A stretch of DNA of 64,000 bases from Zongyangia gallinarum (lineage in GTDB: Bacteria > Bacillota > Clostridia > Oscillospirales > Ruminococcaceae), in assembly GCA_904419315.1 (NCBI GenBank), contig CAJFQY010000004.1, forward strand, positions 5,166 to 69,165, written 5' to 3'. Both the position numbers and the translations under genes were made by a program. The notes beneath the pieces are model-generated. The model searched no databases. It worked only from the letters and a program-made list of their open reading frames with translations, and was not told where the DNA came from. Within the stretch, counting starts at the first letter, position 1, and every line of letters starts with the position of its first letter. Below, piece after piece: positions 57,120-64,000 of this stretch.

Positions 57120-57365
57120 TTAGTCATTCAGATAGGACTTGACAAGCAGCTGAAGTAGCTCATCCCGGTCCACCCGGCGGATGAGGCTCCGCGCATTGTT
57201 GTGAGTTGTAATATATGTGGGATCCTCAGAGAGAATATACCCCACAATCTGGTTAATGGGATTATACCCTTTTTGGCGCAAAGCATCGTACACAGACGTC
57301 AGTATCTGCTTAATCTCTTTTTCCTTATCCTCATGAATTGAAAACGATATTGTCGGTTCGTGCAT
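57120..57365 (-). CDS. ireB: IreB-family regulatory phosphoprotein (UPF0297)
   Basis: 81 aa. IreB is a substrate of the PASTA kinase IreK/PrkC and affects cell-wall stress and cephalosporin tolerance. The family core (DALRQKGYNPINQIVGYILSEDPTYIT) and RRVDRDELLQLLVKSYL are clear. The N terminus (MHEPTISFS) holds a Thr and a Ser that could be phosphorylated. ATG 57365 follows AGAGGTGG. In many Firmicutes it stands with alaS and yqgF; here it is alone, just downstream of nothing codirectional except pheST. No PASTA kinase is in the window. Confidence 0.93.
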   Translation of the reverse strand: MHEPTISFSIHEDKEKEIKQILTSVYDALRQKGYNPINQIVGYILSEDPTYITTHNNARSLIRRVDRDELLQLLVKSYLND

Positions 57366-57483
57366 GATACCACCTCTTTGTACACTAGCATACACTAAAA
57401 CAGGAGAATTATCAAGTCGAAGTTGCAAATCTCTTATGAGATTTTTATGAAAAATTAAAGGGGATCAAAGAGAAAACCGGGAA

Positions 57484-57518
57484 TAAAAACAAAAGCAGCC
57501 TTCATTCAAAGGCTGCCT
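57484..57518 (-). terminator. Terminator after pheT
   Basis: Minus strand stem GCAGCCTT / AAGGCTGC with a 6-base loop, followed by TTTTGTTTTT. Confidence 0.85.
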
Positions 57519-57535
57519 TCATAAAAAACTTTGTC

Positions 57536-59908
57536 TTAAGAACGGAGAACAGCGCCCATCTCATCTAAAGCCTTGAGGACCTTCTTCATGGCTCCATCGG
57601 TCTCCTCATCGGTGAGGGTACGGTCGGGAGCGCGGAAGGACAAACTCCATGCTACGCTCTTTTTACCGTCGGGAACCTGCTGGCCCCTGTAAACGTCAAA
57701 GAGAGAAACTCTCTCCAGAATAGGACCAGCAGCCTTCTGGATAGCTTTCTTCATATCCAGGACCGGCAAAGCATCATCACAGAGCACCGCAATATCCCGG
57801 GCAGTCGCCGGATATTTGGGCAGAGGCTTATATTCCTTGGATACGCAGCGCAGATCAAAGAGGGCGGAGGCGTCCAATTTGGCGGCGTAGACCTTGGTAT
57901 TAATGCCATAGTTTTGCAGCACAAGGGGATGAATTTCACCAATCGTGCCGATGTCCCGTCCATCTTTGCTGATGCAGGCACACCGGCCAGGATGGAAGGT
58001 GGGGTTATCGCTGACAGCGGATACATCATAATCGGCAATTCCCAGCACATCTAACAGGGCTTCTACTACGCCTTTGAGGGAGTAGAAATCATACTGTTCC
58101 CCATACATGCCCAGGGTTACCTGAACGTTTTCGTCAGGCAGGGGATTTTCTGTGGGGATATATTCGGGAGAAAGCTCAAAAAGAGCTGCGCTTTCGTTGC
58201 GGTTATTATAGTTTTTGGCCAGAATCTCCAGCATAGAGGGGAGGGTGGTGGTGCGCATAACGCTGGTATCCTCGCCCAAGGGGTTTTGGATGGTGACGCA
58301 TTTGCGCAGGGGGCTATCCTCTGGCAGCCGGATTTTATCATAGTACTTGGGGCTGATGAAGGAATAGGTCATAATCTCATAGAGCCCCTGGCTGAGCAGA
58401 GTATTGCTGACGGTCCGCTCAAATTTTTGCTGTTCGGTCAGATGGCCTTGGGCAGTACCCCGGATGGCGGTGACAGGGATTTTATCATAGCCATAGAACC
58501 GGGCAATTTCCTCTGAAATGTCAGCTTTATGCTCCAGATCCGGGCGGAAGGAGGGGACAATGATATCGTCGTCCTCCATAACGCAGCCGACCCGCTCCAG
58601 ATAGTCGACCATCTGCTCCCTTGGGATATCGATGCCGAGGAAGCGGTTGGTCCAGTCTACATCCAGCTTGATGCGGCGCTGGGCCTTGTCGGAGTTGTCC
58701 ACATCCACATAGCCGCCGATGACCTCGCCCGCTCCCAGCATTTCGATGAGCTCACAGGCACGGTCGACCGCGGGTTTGGTGTTGTTGGGATCCAGCCCCT
58801 TTTCGTAGCGGCCAGAACTTTCGGTGCGCAGTCCCAGCTTTTTGGAGGTCAGCCGGACACTGGGACCGTTAAAACAGGCAGATTCAAAAACAATGGTGTC
58901 GGTGTCATCCATGATGCTGGAAAATTCACCGCCCATGACGCCTGCCACAGCTACGGGGCCTTTTTCATCGGCGATGACCAGCATGCTTTCGTCAAGGTTG
59001 CGTTCCACATCGTCCAAGGTAGTGATTTTCTCCCCATTTTTAGCGGTGCGGACGGTGATCTTGTGGCCGTTTACATACTTGTAGTCAAAGGCATGCATGG
59101 GCTGGCCGTATTCCAGCATGACATAGTTGGTAATATCAACAATATTGTTGATGGGCCGAACGCCGCAAGCCCGCAGACGCTCCCGCATCCAACGGGGAGA
59201 GGGCTCAATTTTTACATTTTTGACCATCCGGGCAATATAACGCATACAGAGTTCCGGATTTTTCACCTCGACCTGAAGCAGATCATTGACATCCCCGTCA
59301 GTGCCCTTCACCACAGGGGTGTGGAGTTTTAGCGGCAGGTTATAGGTGGCGGCAGCCTCCCGAGCCAAACCGATGATAGAGAAACAGTCGGGGCGGTTGG
59401 AGGTGATTTCAAACTCCACACAGGTGTCGTTAAGGCCTAAAGCCTCTCGGATGTCCTGCCCCAGCTTTACATCTTCATCAATGACCATAATGCCATCCTC
59501 GATGGCGTTGGGAAAGTCGTGGACGGTAAGGCCCAATTCTCCCAGAGAGCAAAGCATGCCGTTGGAGACAACGCCCCGCAGCTTTCCCTTGTGGATTTTT
59601 TTGCCGCCGGGCAGCGTAGAGTTGTCCATGGCTACGGGGACCACATCCCCTACCTTTAGGTTGGTGGCGCCGGTGACAATCTGGATGGGCTCACCAGAGC
59701 CTACATCCACCTGGCATACGACCAGCTTGTCCGCATCAGGGTGCTTTTCAATGGAGAGGATTTTTCCCACGATCACATTGCTGATCTCACTGCCTTCTAC
59801 AGTGTAACCCTCAACCTTAGAACCGGACATGGTAATAGCTTCGCAGAAATCATGGGGTTTGGCGTCAATATCGACAAAGTCGGATAACCATCTCATGGAT
59901 AAATTCAT
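57536..59908 (-). CDS. pheT: Phenylalanyl-tRNA synthetase beta subunit
   Basis: 790 aa. Domains in order: N-terminal segment, tRNA-binding OB domain (VGKILSIEKHPDADKLVVCQ), B3/B4 editing domain (with ITSNRPDCFSIIGLARE and MLEYGQPMHAFD), B5, catalytic-like core and C-terminal anticodon-binding domain (KYPATARDIAVLCDD). With PheS it makes the (alpha-beta)2 enzyme that charges tRNA-Phe. ATG at 59908 has only a weak site, so translation may depend on pheS 93 bp upstream. The T-box upstream of pheS should control both. Confidence 0.97.
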   Translation of the reverse strand: MNLSMRWLSDFVDIDAKPHDFCEAITMSGSKVEGYTVEGSEISNVIVGKILSIEKHPDADKLVVCQVDVGSGEPIQIVTGATNLKVGDVVPVAMDNSTLPGGKKIHKGKLRGVVSNGMLCSLGELGLTVHDFPNAIEDGIMVIDEDVKLGQDIREALGLNDTCVEFEITSNRPDCFSIIGLAREAAATYNLPLKLHTPVVKGTDGDVNDLLQVEVKNPELCMRYIARMVKNVKIEPSPRWMRERLRACGVRPINNIVDITNYVMLEYGQPMHAFDYKYVNGHKITVRTAKNGEKITTLDDVERNLDESMLVIADEKGPVAVAGVMGGEFSSIMDDTDTIVFESACFNGPSVRLTSKKLGLRTESSGRYEKGLDPNNTKPAVDRACELIEMLGAGEVIGGYVDVDNSDKAQRRIKLDVDWTNRFLGIDIPREQMVDYLERVGCVMEDDDIIVPSFRPDLEHKADISEEIARFYGYDKIPVTAIRGTAQGHLTEQQKFERTVSNTLLSQGLYEIMTYSFISPKYYDKIRLPEDSPLRKCVTIQNPLGEDTSVMRTTTLPSMLEILAKNYNNRNESAALFELSPEYIPTENPLPDENVQVTLGMYGEQYDFYSLKGVVEALLDVLGIADYDVSAVSDNPTFHPGRCACISKDGRDIGTIGEIHPLVLQNYGINTKVYAAKLDASALFDLRCVSKEYKPLPKYPATARDIAVLCDDALPVLDMKKAIQKAAGPILERVSLFDVYRGQQVPDGKKSVAWSLSFRAPDRTLTDEETDGAMKKVLKALDEMGAVLRS

Positions 59909-60001
59909 AGAAAAACCATTTCCGCCGCTACCGCAAGCGGCAATTTACTGTCAAAAGCTCCAGCGGATGAATTTGGAGCAAGTATTTACAAAATGGATGG
60001 A

Positions 60002-61021
60002 TTAAAACTGGTCAAGGAAGCGCAGGTCGTTTTCGAAGAACAAGCGCAGGTCGTCGATACCAAAGCGGCGCATGACGATTCGTTCCAGACCCATGCCAAA
60101 AGCAAAGCCGCTGTATTCCTCTGGATCCACATTACAAATTTCCAGAACTTTGGGGTGAACCATGCCACAGCCCAAAAGCTCGATCCATCCCTCGCCCTTG
60201 CACAGCCGGCAACCTTCGCCATGGCAGGCAAAGCACTGGATGTCCAGTTCTGCGCTGGGCTCGGTGAAGGGGAAGTGATGGGGGCGGAAACGAACCACCG
60301 TATCCTCGCCATAAAGCCGTTTGACGAAAATCTCCAAGGTGCCTTTGAGATCCGCCATGGTAACGACTTTGTCTACAACCAAGCCCTCAATCTGATGGAA
60401 GAGGGGGGAGTGGGTGGCATCCACGGCATCGGAGCGATAGACCCGGCCGGGAGCGATGACCCGGATGGGAGGCCTTTGTTTCTCCATGACCCGGATCTGC
60501 ACCGGTGAGGTCTGGGTGCGGAGAAGAACGTTGTCATTAATATAAAATGTGTCTTGGGTATCCCGAGCCGGATGGTTTTTGGGGATGTTGAGCGCTTCAA
60601 AGTTATAGTAGTCGAGCTCCACCTCCGGACCCTGGGCGATGTCGAAGCCCATACCCAGGAATATCTCTTTGATTTCGTCCAGCACCAGGGTCAGGGGGTG
60701 CTTTTTGCCCAGAGGATGCCGTTTGCCAGGCATGGTCACGTCCAGCCTTTCGCTCTCCAGCTGAGCGGTCAGCTGAGCTGCCTTGAGTTCTTCGTTGCGG
60801 GCCGCAATAGCGTTTTCAATATTAGTGCGGATTTCGTTGGCTAGCTGGCCGATGACCGGACGCTCCTCTGCGGAAAGCTTCCCCATCTGTTTGAGGATGG
60901 CGGTCAATTCTCCTTTTTTGCCCAGGAACCTGACGCGAAGGGTGTCAACTTCCTTCATATCCTGCGCGGCGTGGATCAGCTGCTCCGCCTGCTGCCGGAT
61001 TGCGTTTAACGCTTCTTTCAT
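60002..61021 (-). CDS. pheS: Phenylalanyl-tRNA synthetase alpha subunit
   Basis: 339 aa class II catalytic subunit. Coiled-coil arm at the N terminus, motif 2 (RVYRSDAVDATHSPLFHQIEG), the Cys knuckle in CFACHGEGCRLCKGEGW and motif 3 (AFGMGLERIVMRRFGI). I start at ATG 61021, which follows GATGAGGTGAAC; upstream in-frame starts to 61060 lack a site. A Phe T-box riboswitch and promoter lie upstream (61093-61391). Confidence 0.97.
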   Translation of the reverse strand: MKEALNAIRQQAEQLIHAAQDMKEVDTLRVRFLGKKGELTAILKQMGKLSAEERPVIGQLANEIRTNIENAIAARNEELKAAQLTAQLESERLDVTMPGKRHPLGKKHPLTLVLDEIKEIFLGMGFDIAQGPEVELDYYNFEALNIPKNHPARDTQDTFYINDNVLLRTQTSPVQIRVMEKQRPPIRVIAPGRVYRSDAVDATHSPLFHQIEGLVVDKVVTMADLKGTLEIFVKRLYGEDTVVRFRPHHFPFTEPSAELDIQCFACHGEGCRLCKGEGWIELLGCGMVHPKVLEICNVDPEEYSGFAFGMGLERIVMRRFGIDDLRLFFENDLRFLDQF

Positions 61022-61092
61022 TGTGTTCACCTCATCTATAGTTTTCATTGTTTGCACCAAATTTTCCCGGGGTCCTCACGGTAAAAAGCAAT

Positions 61093-61362
61093 AAAAAAAG
61101 CCTTCATCCCCATCGACAACAGGGACGAAAGCGCACATTGCGTTTCCGCGGTACCACCCGGATTTTTGCATCAAGAGCAAACACTCTGCCGCTCTGTAAC
61201 GGGAGCATCACCCGTCGGCGCCTACTTACGAACGTTTCAGCGCCGCCGCTCGTGAGTGAACTTCACATCCCTTGACCCCGGCGGACCAGTTTTCAGCCGA
61301 TGACCAGCCCTCTCTGCTCCGGCAATGGGAAGCTACTCTCTCAGTCTTTGCGTTTGTGTTTT
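61093..61362 (-). promoter_or_regulatory. T-box riboswitch, phenylalanine
   Basis: Minus strand. The conserved T-box GGTGGTACCGCG (reverse of 61148-61159) pairs with the ACCA end of uncharged tRNA. The terminator TTCGTCCC / GGGATGAA (61103-61129) with seven T (61093-61099) follows. In stem I the specifier is TTC (reverse of 61258-61260), a Phe codon, with an AGTA motif upstream (about 61332-61336). Uncharged tRNA-Phe should favour antitermination into pheST. Confidence 0.93.
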
Positions 61363-61391
61363 ATCTTAGCACAGAAATGATCCCTTTGCAA
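61363..61391 (-). promoter_or_regulatory. Promoter of the pheST T-box transcript
   Basis: Minus strand TTGCAA (61386-61391), 17 bp, TAAGAT (61363-61368), placing the transcript start at the beginning of the T-box. Confidence 0.75.
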
Positions 61392-61476
61392 GAGCTTTTT
61401 CCCATGTTTACGGGAAAAATCCGCTTTTCTTCGCTGAAAAGAAAAGAAGAAAAAGAGGGCAAAGAAGGACAGACTA

Positions 61477-61485
61477 TGCTATAAT
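61477..61485 (+). promoter_or_regulatory. Extended -10 promoter of acpS
   Basis: TGCTATAAT (61477-61485): a perfect TATAAT with the TGn extension; no clear -35 upstream. It lies about 35 bp before acpS. Confidence 0.6.
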
Positions 61486-61519
61486 ATGTGACAAAGAAAA
61501 TGCCGGGAGGGAAACAGAT

Positions 61520-61891
61520 ATGGTATATGCCGGAGTGGATCTCATCGAGATTGACAGGCTCAAACGCTGCGTCCAGCGTCCCCACTTTATGCAGCGGGTG
61601 TTTTCGGAGGAAGAAAGGAACCTATTTCTATCCAAAGGGAATCCTCTGCCTACCATAGCAGCTAATTTTGCCGCCAAGGAAGCCTTTGGCAAAGCCATGG
61701 GCACCGGAGTGCGGGGGTTTTCCTTGACCGAAGTGGCGACATTGCGGGATGGGGCAGGACGGCCCTATCTTCATCTGACCGGCAGAGCAAAACAGCTGGC
61801 GGAACAGCGGGGAATGAATTTTTCCGTTTCCATCAGCCATACCAAGGAGTATGCTATCTGCTTTGTGACAGCGGTGAGCGATCACGAATAA
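61520..61891 (+). CDS. acpS: Holo-[acyl-carrier-protein] synthase
   Basis: 123 aa. It moves the phosphopantetheine group from CoA to acyl carrier protein. Mg2+ and CoA site: GVDLIEIDRLKR at the start (Asp7 region), FAAKEAFGKAMGTG in the middle (the catalytic Glu/Lys helix), and the closing SISHTKEYAICFVTA. ATG follows GGGAGGG. It stands 16 bp before nnrD, a common pairing in Firmicutes. Confidence 0.95.
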   Translation: MVYAGVDLIEIDRLKRCVQRPHFMQRVFSEEERNLFLSKGNPLPTIAANFAAKEAFGKAMGTGVRGFSLTEVATLRDGAGRPYLHLTGRAKQLAEQRGMNFSVSISHTKEYAICFVTAVSDHE

Positions 61892-61906
61892 GAAGGAGGA
61901 TACATC

Positions 61907-63442
61907 ATGGCAATTGCAACATCCAAAGAAATGAAGGAGATCGAAGCTGGATCTCTCCAATATGGACAGACCTATCTGTCCCTTATGCAAAACGCAGGAG
62001 ATAGAGTGACGGAGGCCATTGAAGAGAAGATGGAGGTGTCCGTGATTCGATGTGTTATCTTCTGCGGACACGGCAACAACGGCGGAGACGGTTATGTTGT
62101 GGGAAAAAACCTCCTGGCAAGGGATGCCAAGGTGCTTTTGGTCATGGTCCACAAGCCGCCGGTAACCCCCGACGCTGTAACTATGTATGAGCGGGCCAAA
62201 GAAGCTGGTGTGGAAATTGTCTCTTTTGAGGAGGATCGGGAAGAGGTATACAGATGGATGTCCCATTGTGATGTGACGGTGGACGCCATCTATGGTACCG
62301 GTTTTCACGGGGAATTGGACGACACGGTGAAAGAAATCGCCGCACTGATTGCCAAAAGCGATACCTGTACCTTTGCAGTGGATATCCCCAGCGGAGTAGA
62401 GGCAAATACCGGACGAGTGGCCGCTGATGCGGTTCGGGCAAATTATACCGTTACCTTTGACTGCTATAAGCCCGCACATCTTCTTTTAGAATCTGCGGAA
62501 AACTGCGGCAGTGTCATGTTAGCTGATATCGGAATTGACCCCAGAGTTCATCAGCAGGTTCCCCTTTCCCATACCCATCTGACCAACGGCTTTGCATTTT
62601 CTCAGATTAAGAAGCGGCCCCGCAACTCCCATAAGGGTACCTTTGGCAGGCTCCTCAACCTATGCGGCAGTGTGGGGATGTGCGGCGCGGCCCTGATGTC
62701 CACTACTGCCGCTCTGCGGTGCGGCGCCGGGCTTGTGACTTTGGGAACAGTAGAGGAACTGACAGTACCGGTGTCGGTGCGCCTCACTGAATCCTTATTC
62801 CTGCCCCTGCATGCCAATGAAAGTGGGCGGATCTCGGTCCAGAATCTGCCTGGGATTTTGGAAAAATTGAAAACAAGTAATGCCTGCCTGATAGGTTGCG
62901 GGCTGGGACTGGATGAAGATACCGTCCAGATTGTCCAGGAAGTGCTCCAGAAGGCGGATTGTCCCGTTGTAGTGGATGCCGATGGTATAAATGCCCTGGC
63001 ACAAGACATAGATATGTTAAAGAAAGCCAAAACCCCTGTGATCTTGACTCCGCATCTGGGAGAGATGTCCCGGCTATGTGGAAAAACTGTGTCGCAGATT
63101 GTAGCTGACCGCTACAACATTGGAAAGCATTTCGCCCAGGAGTACGGTGTGACCTTGGTTCTCAAGGGGACAAATACCCTGGTGTTCTCCCCAGAAGGTC
63201 AGGTCTATATTAATACCAATGGAAACCCTGGACTTTCTAAAGGTGGAAGCGGGGACATCCTGGCCGGGATGATTGCCTCTTTTGTGGCCCAGGGACTCCC
63301 TGCCGACATTGCAGCGGCCTGTGGAGTGTATCTTCACGGCGCGGCGGCGGACCGTTGTTCCAAACGGCTGTCGGAATATGGAATGCTTCCCACCGATATG
63401 CTGACGGATCTGTGCCACATTTTTGCCGAAAACGGGAGGTAA
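61907..63442 (+). CDS. nnrD: Bifunctional NAD(P)H-hydrate repair enzyme (epimerase/dehydratase)
   Basis: 511 aa. The N-terminal YjeF_N epimerase domain (CGHGNNGGDGYVVGKNLL and IYGTGFHGELDD) is fused to the C-terminal ADP-dependent dehydratase domain (GTFGRLLNLCGSVGMCGAAL, DADGINAL, TPHLGEM, GLSKGGSGDILAGM). It repairs damaged, hydrated NAD(P)H. ATG 61907 follows AAGGAGG. It follows acpS and precedes a small lipoprotein. Confidence 0.96.
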   Translation: MAIATSKEMKEIEAGSLQYGQTYLSLMQNAGDRVTEAIEEKMEVSVIRCVIFCGHGNNGGDGYVVGKNLLARDAKVLLVMVHKPPVTPDAVTMYERAKEAGVEIVSFEEDREEVYRWMSHCDVTVDAIYGTGFHGELDDTVKEIAALIAKSDTCTFAVDIPSGVEANTGRVAADAVRANYTVTFDCYKPAHLLLESAENCGSVMLADIGIDPRVHQQVPLSHTHLTNGFAFSQIKKRPRNSHKGTFGRLLNLCGSVGMCGAALMSTTAALRCGAGLVTLGTVEELTVPVSVRLTESLFLPLHANESGRISVQNLPGILEKLKTSNACLIGCGLGLDEDTVQIVQEVLQKADCPVVVDADGINALAQDIDMLKKAKTPVILTPHLGEMSRLCGKTVSQIVADRYNIGKHFAQEYGVTLVLKGTNTLVFSPEGQVYINTNGNPGLSKGGSGDILAGMIASFVAQGLPADIAAACGVYLHGAAADRCSKRLSEYGMLPTDMLTDLCHIFAENGR

Positions 63443-63527
63443 CCAGGCGGATAAAATAGAGCAGGGTGAAAGCGGGCTTTCTTCAAATTTCATGCCGCCC
63501 CGGCGGCGGAATGGAGACGAAGGAAAT

Positions 63528-63923
63528 ATGAAGCGGGTTATTTCTTTGCTCTTAGCTGTTCTTTTATCCGTGTCGGTACTTGCCGGCTGTAAGGAGGCCT
63601 CCACAGGTGGGGAGGCGACACTCAGCGAAGCCCAGATAAGCGAGAAGCTCCAGACGGATTTTGCTTCCTCCGCCAAGATCAAGTATAAGGGGATTGAAGC
63701 CGAAGCTCAGATCAAGAAAGAAGGCGGAGGCTGTACCGTTGATTTTACAGCCCCGGAGAATCTGGCGGGAATGCAGTTCGATCTGTCCGATGAAAAGCTG
63801 GGGATTAGCTATAAAGGCTTTCATCTGGATATCGACCCCAATTCCGCAGTGGGAGGAGCAGTAGTGAAGCTGCTGGTAAAAGCACTGACTACAGCCGCGG
63901 AGAAAAACGGGGTGGATATTTAA
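63528..63923 (+). CDS. Small lipoprotein of unknown function
   Basis: 131 aa. Lipoprotein signal (MKRVISLLLAVLLSVSVLAG, lipobox LAGC), then a beta-rich domain (AKIKYKGIEAEAQIKKEGGG, LGISYKGFHLDID). The pattern recalls exported carrier or chaperone-type domains (LolA-like), but this is only a resemblance. ATG 63528 follows GAAGGAAAT. Its TAA overlaps the ATG of the next frame (TAATG), so it is translationally coupled with it. Confidence 0.8.
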   Translation: MKRVISLLLAVLLSVSVLAGCKEASTGGEATLSEAQISEKLQTDFASSAKIKYKGIEAEAQIKKEGGGCTVDFTAPENLAGMQFDLSDEKLGISYKGFHLDIDPNSAVGGAVVKLLVKALTTAAEKNGVDI

Positions 63924-64000
63924 TGGAGGCGGCGGATGCCCAGGGGATTGCGATCTGCCAGGACGAAGATTTGATCTCCATTACGCTTCCGGGCCTGCTT
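63923..64000 (+). CDS. Start of a further gene, cut by the window edge
   Basis: An ATG overlaps the lipoprotein stop codon (TAATG) and its frame stays open to the end of the window, 26 codons beginning MEAADAQGIAICQDEDLIS. The stop-start overlap favours a coupled second gene, but too little is visible to say what it encodes. Confidence 0.5.
   Translation, partial: MEAADAQGIAICQDEDLISITLPGLL

Noticed and set aside
58529..59332. 267-codon open frame on the plus strand inside pheT
   Set aside because: Fully antisense to PheT, with no recognisable domain; a shadow.
1..64000. CRISPR array, tRNA or rRNA genes, insertion sequences, prophage
   Set aside because: No regularly spaced repeats, no tRNA-like cloverleaf with a CCA-type end, no transposase, integrase or terminal inverted repeats were seen on reading both strands. 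A tRNAscan or IS search would be decisive.

Overview
The window looks like chromosome from an anaerobic, endospore-forming, Gram-positive Clostridia member of the Oscillospiraceae/Ruminococcaceae type. The evidence is spore genes (CotF-type coat proteins, an alpha/beta SASP, a SpoVD-like PBP), a Phe T-box, Na+-pump decarboxylase subunits, IreB, an HPr with His15 and Ser46, and a MurE with the DNPR motif predicting meso-diaminopimelate peptidoglycan. The family assignment is inference. I see no tRNA, rRNA, insertion sequence, phage gene or CRISPR array.

Layout. 1-9.1 kb: 3' end of an MreB-family gene, two small coat-type proteins, MscS channel, a galactokinase behind a strongly foldable leader, OadG/OadB Na+-pump subunits, two small soluble proteins, quinolinate synthase divergent from an Rrf2 regulator, and a LysR regulator. 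9.1-27.6 kb: an accessory redox region with aldo/keto reductases, two paralogous Fe-dependent alcohol dehydrogenases, flavin reductase, surface-anchored (lipobox) flavodoxins, alpha/beta-hydrolase lipoproteins, a MATE pump, a DUF4405 membrane protein, ApbE flavin transferase and a TetR regulator. Several genes here are broken (truncated histidine kinase, two frameshifted flavoproteins, a shortened RibD-type reductase), so the region is both duplicated and decaying, unless the indels are sequence errors. 27.7-31.5 kb: the ylxM-ffh-rpsP-khpA-rimM-trmD operon behind a perfect consensus promoter. 31.9-36 kb: ptsH, uvrC, rsmD, coaD and a coiled-coil protein. 36-50.6 kb: the division/cell-wall cluster mraZ-rsmH-ftsL-pbp-murE-murF-mraY-ftsW-murG-murA-divIB-ftsZ, without murD, murC or ftsA, and with a three-repeat MraZ operator. 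50.6-57.4 kb: small zinc-ribbon membrane protein, CorA transporter, DivIVA-like protein with a probable frameshift, SASP, GNAT, amidohydrolase and IreB. 57.5-64 kb: pheST with a Phe T-box on the minus strand, then acpS, nnrD and a lipoprotein on the plus strand.

The observation I rate highest is the corA leader. A 26-codon peptide with a strong ribosome-binding site begins Met-Ser-Pro-Asp-Pro and ends with a basic/leucine stretch, recalling the enterobacterial MgtL Mg2+-sensing peptide. It overlaps two mutually exclusive RNA helices and stops on the corA ribosome-binding site. Next are the galactokinase leader, which also has two incompatible folds, the surface flavodoxin/ApbE redox cluster with a matched pair of unusual promoters, and three apparent single-base frameshifts. 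All functional calls come from reading motifs and context; no database search was run.
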